Origin: Sphingomonas sp.
Lineage (GTDB): Bacteria > Pseudomonadota > Alphaproteobacteria > Sphingomonadales > Sphingomonadaceae
Reading direction: 5' to 3'
Assembly (NCBI GenBank): GCA_021154945.1
Contig: JAJNQF010000455.1
Location: 1-10,726 of the forward strand
DNA: 10,726 nt
A program made the translations under genes and the position numbers. Position 1 is the first letter of the stretch, and the number at the start of each line of letters is the position of its first letter. Of the stretch, positions 1 through 5,320 are shown in pieces. The notes beneath the pieces were generated by a model. The model saw only the letters and a program-made list of their open reading frames with translations. It had not been told where the DNA came from and ran no database searches.

Positions 1-130
1 CGAATGGTGTGCGATCACCGGCCGTACGAAGCATCAGGGTTATGAGCGAGATTTCATCGCCGATGGTTGAGAGCGTGAGCGTGGCTAGAAGCAGCCAACC
101 CCAACCTCGCCTAAGCCTTCCCTCCGCCAA
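1..130 (-). CDS. Probable multi-pass membrane protein (MFS-like), N-terminal fragment
   Basis: A minus-strand frame is open from a TTG at 130-128 to the left edge, about 43 codons. It reads as a short basic stretch (GRLRRGWGW) followed by a hydrophobic segment (WLLLATLTLSTIG) and then DEISLITLMLRTAGDR. This basic-helix-charged pattern resembles the first helix of a major facilitator transporter, but the fragment is too short for a family call. The frame is closed by a TGA just upstream, so TTG is the only common bacterial start codon available before the hydrophobic part. An AGGGG about 8 bases upstream is a reasonable ribosome binding site. Codon use is less GC-rich at third positions than in the genes to the right. 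It could be another membrane protein or chance hydrophobic reading. Confidence 0.4.
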   Translation of the reverse strand, partial: MAEGRLRRGWGWLLLATLTLSTIGDEISLITLMLRTAGDRTPF

Positions 131-245
131 CGCGCCGACCCCTCATATCGGTAGCCTTATGCCCGACTTGAGCCACGTTGCGAAGCGAACGGCATTCCTG
201 ATTATGATCGCGTTGCGGGCATGTCCGGGATTGGTGGGGAGCGGA

Positions 246-398
246 CTAAGGCCATCGGCAACCGCTCGGATCACAAGCTCCACTCGTGATCAGCCAGCGG
301 CCATAGATTACACCCGCAGAGAACAGGGATATTGCTACAGCAAACGCTATAGCAACCCAAATCCACCTGCGGCGCTTCGTTGTCGGTTTCGAGACCAT
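246..398 (-). CDS. Small single-helix membrane protein, hypothetical
   Basis: This 50-residue protein has a lysine/arginine-rich N-terminus (KPTTKRRRW), one strongly hydrophobic helix at about residues 13-31 (WIWVAIAFAVAISLF and beyond), and a short tail with two cysteines (SGACDPSGCRWP). The charges predict a cytoplasmic N-terminus and a periplasmic tail. I chose the ATG at 398 because the basic stretch then opens the protein. A GTG at 431 would add 11 residues, and neither start has a convincing ribosome binding site. The frame also stays open back to the stop of the upstream HAD gene. Codons are less GC-rich than in the main operons. I do not recognise the family. The case for coding rests on the clean topology alone. 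Confidence 0.4.
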   Translation of the reverse strand: MVSKPTTKRRRWIWVAIAFAVAISLFSAGVIYGRWLITSGACDPSGCRWP

Positions 399-488
399 AC
401 AGCTACCATCGCGTACCGCGTCAATGTCCACAACTGGGCGATAGTTATCAAGTAGGTTCTGGCAGCTGTCACTCGCCGCACGACGGAG

Positions 489-1208
489 CTACCGCTCCCA
501 ATCCGGCATCGGCCAGCCCTTAGCCTTCGCCAGCAACCGCAATGGCCCGTGCGCATTCACCGCGAAGGGTTCGTCCGCCCACTCGAACGTCGGGGCATCC
601 GAGACATGGTCGGAATAGAAGCGGACGTGGGCGTGGTCTCGGGCGATGCCTTCGCGGTCCATCCAGGCCTGGATCATCCGCAGTTTGGCCGGGCCGTAGC
701 AATTCTCGCCTTCGATGCCGGCGAGCAGCACGCCGTCGCGGTCGCGCAGGCTCTCGGTGCCGATCACCGCGTCGAAGCCCAGTCGCCGCGCAATCGCCTC
801 GACGTAGAATCGGTACGATGCGGTCGCCATGACCAGCCGGTAGCCGGCGGCGCGGTCGGCCTCGATCTGCGCGCGGGCGCTCGCGAACACGCCGTCGCGC
901 ATCACGCGGTCGGCGAAGGCTTCGGCGGCTCGGCGTTCTTCGGCGGGGGTCATGCGCTTGCCGAGCATCATCCGCTGCATCAGATATTTGAGCCGGCCGC
1001 GGCTGATCAGCTTGCCGACATAACCGAGCGCGGCGACTCCGGCGAACGGGACGAGCGCCAGCCGCCACGGCGCGCCGCCTTTCTTCGCGGTGTGAAGCAG
1101 GAACGGCGTCCAGGTCGGCATGTGCGTGATCGTCTTGTCCATGTCGTAGATGGCAAGGTGGACGGTGGGCTGGCCGGGCGGCGGGCTGGCAGGAGGCAAT
1201 TCGGTCAT
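489..1208 (-). CDS. HAD-IB family hydrolase (SerB-like phosphatase fold)
   Basis: This 239-residue protein carries all four haloacid dehalogenase motifs. Motif I is YDMDKT with nucleophile D22 and acid/base D24. Motif II is MATAS with S131. Motif III is the lysine of PAKLRM (K175). Motif IV is YSDHVSDAP with D200 and D204 for magnesium. The helical cap lies between motifs I and II (about 30-125). The arrangement matches subclass IB (phosphoserine phosphatase-like), in particular the group of about 220-240 residues of unknown substrate, so a phosphomonoesterase role is likely but the substrate cannot be named. The first 15 residues are proline-rich and not part of the fold. The gene starts at the ATG at 1208 and diverges from the transporter operon across 62 bases. 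There is no sign that the two act together beyond position. Confidence 0.88.
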   Translation of the reverse strand: MTELPPASPPPGQPTVHLAIYDMDKTITHMPTWTPFLLHTAKKGGAPWRLALVPFAGVAALGYVGKLISRGRLKYLMQRMMLGKRMTPAEERRAAEAFADRVMRDGVFASARAQIEADRAAGYRLVMATASYRFYVEAIARRLGFDAVIGTESLRDRDGVLLAGIEGENCYGPAKLRMIQAWMDREGIARDHAHVRFYSDHVSDAPTFEWADEPFAVNAHGPLRLLAKAKGWPMPDWER

Positions 1209-1248
1209 CGTCGCGACTTACGCCGCATTCATCTTGCCGATCCAGTCA

Positions 1249-1261
1249 CTTTGCCGCAAAG
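1249..1261. promoter_or_regulatory. Perfect 13-base palindrome in the divergent intergenic region
   Basis: CTTTGC and GCAAAG flank a single central base. The site lies between the diverging HAD gene and transporter operon, and its right arm runs into the AAAGG ribosome binding site of the permease gene. It could be a small operator or a weak hairpin that hides the ribosome binding site. No regulator is encoded nearby, so the function is inferred from position only. Confidence 0.3.
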
Positions 1262-1262
1262 G
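1258..1262 (+). promoter_or_regulatory. Ribosome binding site of the permease gene
   Basis: AAAGG sits 8 bases before the ATG at 1271. This favours that ATG over the in-frame GTG at 1262, which overlaps the site itself. Confidence 0.6.
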
Positions 1263-1270
1263 TGCCCCCG

Positions 1271-2380
1271 ATGAGCGCGATGGCCGATTTCCAGCAGGAC
1301 GGTGCCGATACCGGCACGCTTCGCTTTACCGGCGATCTGTCGCTCGCAAAGATCGGCAATCTGCCCGATCGGCTCGAGGCGGTCGATGCGTCGTCGGTCA
1401 AGCGTGTCGACCTGAGCGGGGTCGACCGGATCGACACGATCGGGGCCTGGATCGTCCACCGCTTTGCCGCGCGCAACGATGCGACGATCGACGGGCTCGA
1501 CGCCAATGACCAGGCTTTGTTCGACCAGGTCGTCGCCTCCGACCAGCCGCTCGCGGCCAAGCCCGCCAAGGTCAGCGCGGTCAGCCGCGTGCTCGGCGAG
1601 ATCGGCGATGCAGTCGTGCTGTCGGGCAAGACGATGCTCGGGCTGCTCGGATTCCTCGGTGCGACCACGGTCGCGTTCGGCAGCGTCATCCGTCACCCGC
1701 AGCGCTTCCGCTTCAACGCGGTCGTTCAGCGCTTCGAGGTGGTCGGCGTCGCCGCGCTCGGCATCGTCGGGCTGATGAGTTTCCTGATCGGCATGGTCAT
1801 CGCCCAGCAGGGCGCGGTCCAGCTCCGCCAGTTCGGTGCCGAAGTGTTCACGATCAATCTCGTCGGCCGCCTGACGATCCGCGAACTCGGCCTGTTGATG
1901 ACCGCGATCATGGTCGCCGGTCGCTCTGGCTCGGCCTTCGCCGCGCAGCTCGGCACGATGAAATTGACCGAGGAGATCGACGCGATGCGCACGATCGGCG
2001 TCTCGCCGATGGAGGCGCTGGTGCTGCCCCGCGTGCTCGCGGCGATCGTGATGATGCCGTTGCTCGGCTTCTACGCGTCTGTGATCGCGATCATCGGCGG
2101 CGGCCTGCTCTGCTGGGTCCAGCTCGGCATTCCGCCGGTCACCTTCATCGCGCGCATCCGCGAGGTCGTGCCGATCACCGATCTCTATATCTCGCTGATC
2201 AAGGCGCCCGTCTTCGGCGCGATCATCGCGATCGCCGGCTGCTTCCAGGGTATGCAGGTCGAATCGGACGCGGAACAGGTCGGGCTGCGCACCACCTCCG
2301 CGGTCGTCCAGGGCATCTTTCTGGTGATCGTCCTCGACGCGTTCTTCGCGGTCTTCTTCACCTGGCTGGGTTGGGACTGA
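1271..2380 (+). CDS. mlaE: MlaE/LinK-type lipid ABC transporter permease with fused STAS domain
   Basis: This 369-residue inner-membrane permease belongs to an MCE-type ABC transporter. Residues about 1-95 form a soluble STAS-like domain similar to MlaB, including a DTIGA element (T56) where MlaB proteins carry a conserved D-T/S-x-G. From about residue 110 the MlaE/YrbE permease domain follows, with several hydrophobic helices. Its hallmark stretch at 204-239 contains RELGLL, VAGRSGSAFAAQ and GTMKLTEEIDAM. E. coli encodes MlaB separately; here it is joined to the permease, a common arrangement in alphaproteobacteria. The start is the ATG at 1271, supported by AAAGG 8 bases upstream. The stop TGA shares its last base with the ATG of the ATPase gene, implying translational coupling. 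Gene order matches linK of the Sphingobium linKLMN cluster. The transported lipid cannot be read from the sequence. Confidence 0.95.
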   Translation: MSAMADFQQDGADTGTLRFTGDLSLAKIGNLPDRLEAVDASSVKRVDLSGVDRIDTIGAWIVHRFAARNDATIDGLDANDQALFDQVVASDQPLAAKPAKVSAVSRVLGEIGDAVVLSGKTMLGLLGFLGATTVAFGSVIRHPQRFRFNAVVQRFEVVGVAALGIVGLMSFLIGMVIAQQGAVQLRQFGAEVFTINLVGRLTIRELGLLMTAIMVAGRSGSAFAAQLGTMKLTEEIDAMRTIGVSPMEALVLPRVLAAIVMMPLLGFYASVIAIIGGGLLCWVQLGIPPVTFIARIREVVPITDLYISLIKAPVFGAIIAIAGCFQGMQVESDAEQVGLRTTSAVVQGIFLVIVLDAFFAVFFTWLGWD

Positions 2381-3285
2381 TGCCCCGCAACACTGACGAT
2401 ACCAGCGACAACATCATCTCCGTCCGGGGATTGAAGAACGCATTCGGCGATTCGGTCGTGCACGAGGGGCTCGACCTCGACGTCCGGCGCGGCGAGATCC
2501 TCGGCGTGGTCGGCGGCTCGGGCACCGGCAAGTCGGTGCTGATGCGCTCGATCATCGGCCTCCAGACTCCGGTCGCGGGCGAGGTCACGGTGTTCGGCGA
2601 GCCCAATATCGGCCGTGAAGAGACCGAAGCGACCGAGATCCGCAAGCGCTGGGGCGTGCTCTTCCAGGGCGGCGCGCTGTTCTCGACGCTCACCGTTGCC
2701 GAGAACGTCGAAGTGCCGTTGCGCGAGTTCTACCCTGATCTGTCGCCTGCACTGCTCGCGGAAATCGCGTCGTACAAGGTCGTGATGACGGGCCTGCCGG
2801 CGGATGCCGCCAACAAGTTTCCCGCCGAGCTGTCGGGTGGCATGAAGAAGCGTGCCGGTCTCGCCCGTGCGCTGGCGCTCGATCCCGAACTGCTGTTCCT
2901 CGACGAGCCGACCGCCGGGCTGGATCCGATCGGTGCGGCGGCGTTCGACGGGCTGACCCAGTCGTTGCAGAAGACGCTGGGGCTGACGGTGTTCCTGATC
3001 ACGCACGATCTCGATACGCTGTACGCGATCTGCGACCGGGTGGCGGTGCTGGCCGACAAGAAGGTCATCGCGGTCGGCACGATCGACGAACTGATCGCGC
3101 TCGATCACCCGTGGATCGAGGAATATTTCAAGGGGCCCCGCGGCCGTGCCGCGGTCGCGACTCAGAAGGCGCACGAGCGCGCCGACGAAGAAGCGGCCCG
3201 ACATCCTACCGAAGTCCAGTCCAAGCAGTCCGCGCCGGACGACGCCGACGCGACATACGCCGAGAAAGAAGCAAGGACGCGCTGA
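2380..3285 (+). CDS. mlaF: MlaF/LinL-type ABC transporter ATP-binding protein
   Basis: This 301-residue ATPase would drive the permease encoded just upstream. All ABC motifs are present: Walker A GGSGTGKS (45-52), a Q-loop in LFQGGALFS, the signature LSGGMKKR (from 151), Walker B LLFLDEP with D175 and E176, and the switch histidine in ITHD (H209). The signature form LSGGM and the QGGALF Q-loop are typical of the MlaF/Mkl/Ttg2A group. The protein is about 30 residues longer than E. coli MlaF because of a charged, alanine-rich C-terminal tail after about residue 250, rich in K, E, D and R and probably disordered. The ATG at 2380 overlaps the permease stop by one base; a TTG nine bases earlier is less likely. 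The stop again overlaps the next start as TGATG. Confidence 0.95.
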   Translation: MPRNTDDTSDNIISVRGLKNAFGDSVVHEGLDLDVRRGEILGVVGGSGTGKSVLMRSIIGLQTPVAGEVTVFGEPNIGREETEATEIRKRWGVLFQGGALFSTLTVAENVEVPLREFYPDLSPALLAEIASYKVVMTGLPADAANKFPAELSGGMKKRAGLARALALDPELLFLDEPTAGLDPIGAAAFDGLTQSLQKTLGLTVFLITHDLDTLYAICDRVAVLADKKVIAVGTIDELIALDHPWIEEYFKGPRGRAAVATQKAHERADEEAARHPTEVQSKQSAPDDADATYAEKEARTR

Positions 3286-4247
3286 TGGAAACCCGTTCGA
3301 ACCACGTCCTAGTCGGCGCCGTCGTGCTGATCCTGCTGGCCCTGCTGGCGCTGTTCACCGTGTGGATCGCGCGGCTGGGCGGCAAGGAAGAGAAGGAATA
3401 CGACATCTTCTTCCGCCAGTCGGTCGACGGGCTCGCGCCTGGCTCCGCCGTCGTGTTCTCGGGCGTGCCGTCGGGACAGGTGAAGACGATTTCGCTGTGG
3501 AGGAACGATCCGCAGTTCGTCCGCGTCCGGATCACTGTCAAGGATGAGACGCCGGTGCTGCAGGGCACGACCGCGTCGATTTCGGGCGTCGGCTTCACCG
3601 GCGTCAGTCAGGTCTCGCTCGATGGTGCGCGTAAAGGTGCGCCGCCGGTCGCGTGCCCCGACGTCAATGGCCAGCCTTGCCCGTACGGCGTGCCGGTCAT
3701 CCCCACCAAGCAGGGCGGCCTCGGCGCGATCCTGAACTCGGCGCCGCAGTTGCTCGAGCGCCTGTCGACGCTGACCGAGCGCCTTACGGGCTTGCTGACC
3801 GACCGCAACCAGGCTTCGATTGCCGGGATCCTCGAGAACACCAACCGGCTGACCGATGCGCTCGCCGATCGTGGTCCGGAGATCGCCGCGACGCTCGCGC
3901 AGACCCGCGTCGCGATCCAGCAGGCGGGCGATGCCGCGCAGCAGTTCGGCGTGCTCGCCAAGACCACCAACGGCGTCCTGTCCGAGGAGGTCAAGCCGGC
4001 AATGGCGAACCTGAACAAGGCGATCACGTCTGCGCAGCAGAGCGCCGACACGCTCAACGCCGCGATCGGCGATGCGCGGCCGGGCCTGCAGGCGTTCTCG
4101 AAGACGACTATCCCCGAGGCCAACCGTCTGGTCCACGACCTGCGGACGACCGCGGCGGCATTGTCGTCGGTCGCCGAGAAGGTCGACCAGCAGGGTGCGA
4201 GTTCGCTGATCGGGCAGCAGAAGCTCCCGGATTACAAGGGTAAGTGA
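3285..4247 (+). CDS. mlaD: MlaD/LinM-type MCE domain substrate-binding protein
   Basis: This 320-residue protein is anchored by one N-terminal helix (about 8-29) after a short cytoplasmic start, with the remainder in the periplasm. The MCE domain spans about 38-115 and shows the usual features: a DGL-PGS segment, then GVPSGQV (60-66) and the later SGVGFTGVS. A cysteine-containing loop (CPDVNGQPC) follows, then a long alanine/glutamine/threonine-rich helical region to about residue 305, which in this family forms the extended stem or needle. MCE proteins assemble as hexameric rings on the permease and conduct lipid across the periplasm. AAGGA (3273-3277) lies 7 bases before the ATG, which overlaps the ATPase stop by one base. 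No separate MlaC shuttle gene is present; the long helical region and the following lipoprotein may bridge to the outer membrane instead. Confidence 0.94.
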   Translation: METRSNHVLVGAVVLILLALLALFTVWIARLGGKEEKEYDIFFRQSVDGLAPGSAVVFSGVPSGQVKTISLWRNDPQFVRVRITVKDETPVLQGTTASISGVGFTGVSQVSLDGARKGAPPVACPDVNGQPCPYGVPVIPTKQGGLGAILNSAPQLLERLSTLTERLTGLLTDRNQASIAGILENTNRLTDALADRGPEIAATLAQTRVAIQQAGDAAQQFGVLAKTTNGVLSEEVKPAMANLNKAITSAQQSADTLNAAIGDARPGLQAFSKTTIPEANRLVHDLRTTAAALSSVAEKVDQQGASSLIGQQKLPDYKGK

Positions 4248-4255
4248 GGCACGCC

Positions 4256-4837
4256 ATGAAGACACCGCTCATCCTGATCGCGATGCTGCCACTCGCCGGG
4301 TGCATCAGCTTCGGCGCGAAACCGCCGCCCACGCTGTTGACGCTGACGAGCGTCTCGTCGGTGCCGGTCGGCCAGAACCAGGATTCGGCGACTGCGAAGT
4401 CGATCACGATCCAGGTGCCGGTGGTGCCGCAGTCGCTCGCGACCGCGCGCGTGCCGGTGCAGGCCACGCCGACGTCGATCGCGTATGTGGCCGATGCGCA
4501 ATGGGCTGAGCCGCCGGCTCGCCTGTTCGCGCGGCTCGTGTCGGATACGGTCGCGTCGCGTACCGGGCTCGTCGTGCTGTCGACGGCGCAGTCGATCGGC
4601 GATCCGGGCGGGTTGCTCGGTGGTGAGCTGCGGTCGTTCGGGCTGGATGCGACGACTCGCGAGGCGGTCGTGACGTACGATGCGTCGCTGATGCGCGCGG
4701 GCAAGACGTCGGTCGAGAAGCGCCGCTTCGAGGCGCGCGTGCCGGTGTCGGCGATCGATGCAACCTCGGCTGCGGCCGGGATCAACCAAGCGGCGAACCA
4801 GGTCGCTACCGAAGTGGCGGACTGGATCGGCCGCTGA
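4256..4837 (+). CDS. ABC-type transport auxiliary lipoprotein (LinN/PqiC-like)
   Basis: This 193-residue lipoprotein begins with a short lipoprotein signal peptide ending in the lipobox LAGC, with C16 as the predicted lipidated residue. The +2 residue is isoleucine, not aspartate, so sorting to the outer membrane is expected. The mature part resembles the auxiliary lipoproteins found at the end of MCE transporter operons (the PqiC/LinN group). It has an early PPPTLLTL segment, a central VADAQWAEPPARLFARLV stretch and a C-terminal helix ending in ADWIGR. The start is the ATG at 4256, preceded by GAGG (4246-4249) at 6 bases and only 8 bases after the mlaD stop. As the fourth gene of the operon it probably docks the importer at the outer membrane. 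Its family is assigned mainly from these motifs and its position. Confidence 0.85.
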   Translation: MKTPLILIAMLPLAGCISFGAKPPPTLLTLTSVSSVPVGQNQDSATAKSITIQVPVVPQSLATARVPVQATPTSIAYVADAQWAEPPARLFARLVSDTVASRTGLVVLSTAQSIGDPGGLLGGELRSFGLDATTREAVVTYDASLMRAGKTSVEKRRFEARVPVSAIDATSAAAGINQAANQVATEVADWIGR

Positions 4838-4859
4838 ACGACCTGTTGTTCTGAGCGTT
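4835..4859 (+). promoter_or_regulatory. Candidate EcfG (general stress response) promoter
   Basis: TGAAC at 4835-4839 and CGTT at 4856-4859 are separated by exactly 16 bases. The consensus for the alphaproteobacterial EcfG sigma factor is GGAAC, 16-17 bases, then CGTT, so only the first base differs. The site lies 26 bases before the start of the small basic protein gene, a suitable distance for its promoter. Its first element overlaps the stop codon of the lipoprotein gene. Confidence 0.5.
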
Positions 4860-4862
4860 GAA

Positions 4863-4881
4863 GCTCTCTGACGAGGAGAGC
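4863..4881 (+). promoter_or_regulatory. Short hairpin over the ribosome binding site of the small basic protein gene
   Basis: GCTCTC (4863-4868) can pair perfectly with GAGAGC (4876-4881) around a 7-base loop. The right arm covers part of the AGGAG ribosome binding site (4874-4878), which stands 7 bases before the ATG at 4886. A competing 4-base pairing, GAGC at 4853-4856 with GCTC at 4863-4866, would free the site. Any regulatory role is inference. Confidence 0.25.
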
Positions 4882-4885
4882 GGCG

Positions 4886-5158
4886 ATGCCACAGGGCGAC
4901 AAGGACGCGTACACCGACAAGCAGAAGCGCAAGGCCGCGCATATCGCGGATGGCTATGAGGCGAAGGGTGTTCCCGAGCCTGAGGCCGAGGCGCGGGCCT
5001 GGGCTACGGTGAACAAGGATTCGGGCGGAGGCAACAAGTCCGGGTCGGGTCGGGGCAAGCCCGATACGCAGGCGTCTGCGCGGAGTGGTGGGAAGCAGGC
5101 GGCGGGGCGTAGCGAGGCGGCGAAGTCTGCGGCGGCGAAGAAGGGTTGGGAGACCTGA
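4886..5158 (+). CDS. Small basic, probably disordered protein of a conserved alphaproteobacterial family
   Basis: This 90-residue protein has a conserved-looking N-terminal half (GDKDAYTDKQKRKAAHIADGY, then GVPEPEAEARAWATVNK) predicted to be helical. It is followed by a glycine/serine/lysine/alanine-rich low-complexity tail (GGGNKSGSGRGK onward). I recognise the pattern from many small proteobacterial proteins with variable automatic names such as plasmid stabilisation protein; I do not trust that name, and no biochemical function is known to me. The basic tail could bind nucleic acid. The ATG at 4886 has a strong AGGAG 7 bases upstream. It follows the transporter operon by 48 bases but has its own candidate EcfG-type promoter, so it may belong to the general stress response and not to lipid transport. 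Confidence 0.85.
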   Translation: MPQGDKDAYTDKQKRKAAHIADGYEAKGVPEPEAEARAWATVNKDSGGGNKSGSGRGKPDTQASARSGGKQAAGRSEAAKSAAAKKGWET

Positions 5159-5191
5159 CGAAAAAAGGCAAACGGCTAACCAAGTCTTCGA

Positions 5192-5308
5192 TCCTCCCCT
5201 GTGAGGGGAGGTGGCTGGCGCTTGCCAGACGGAGGGGTGACACGCTCTCGATGGCGCGATACCCCTCCGTCAGTCCTGCGGACTGCCACCTCCCCTTGCA
5301 GGGGAGGA
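5192..5308. repeat. 117-base imperfect palindromic repeat (REP/MITE-like), possible bidirectional terminator
   Basis: The element begins TCCTCCCCT (5192-5200) and ends with its exact complement AGGGGAGGA (5300-5308). Inside, 5204-5215 pairs with 5285-5296 (12 of 12 bases) and GACGGAGGGGT at 5228-5238 pairs with 5261-5271 (11 of 11). Each arm also folds on itself: CCTCCCCT/AGGGGAGG (5193-5211), CTGGC/GCCAG (5215-5228), CAGTC/GACTG (5271-5285) and CCTCCCC/GGGGAGG (5289-5307). The whole could form one long hairpin or a cloverleaf-like cruciform. It occupies the gap between a plus-strand gene ending at 5158 and a minus-strand operon ending at 5321, so it may end transcription from both sides. I recall similar C/G-rich palindromes scattered between sphingomonad genes; no second copy is in this window. 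Confidence 0.8.
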
Positions 5309-5320
5309 ATAAAGTCTTTC

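Noticed and set aside
174..198. Second EcfG-like site on the minus strand (GGAAT, 16 bases, CGTG) upstream of the partial membrane protein
   Set aside because: It misses two fixed positions, including the last base of each box, and the downstream gene is itself uncertain. Chance matches at this level are expected.
9..455. Plus-strand open frame of 148 codons at the left end
   Set aside because: Its translation is low in structure, rich in S, R and P, and lies opposite two minus-strand frames with clear membrane-protein patterns. No ribosome binding site or recognisable motif is seen.
1209..1270. Sigma-70-like boxes for the HAD gene (TTGCGG, 17 bases, CAAGAT, minus strand)
   Set aside because: Each box matches only half of its consensus, which is not distinguishable from chance in this composition.
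549..1274. Long plus-strand open frame opposite the HAD gene
   Set aside because: It is an antisense shadow typical of high-GC DNA. The minus strand holds all four HAD motifs in order.
2185..3204. 339-codon minus-strand open frame across the permease and ATPase genes
   Set aside because: The plus strand carries complete ABC motifs. The reverse translation is arginine-, aspartate- and histidine-rich with no family pattern.
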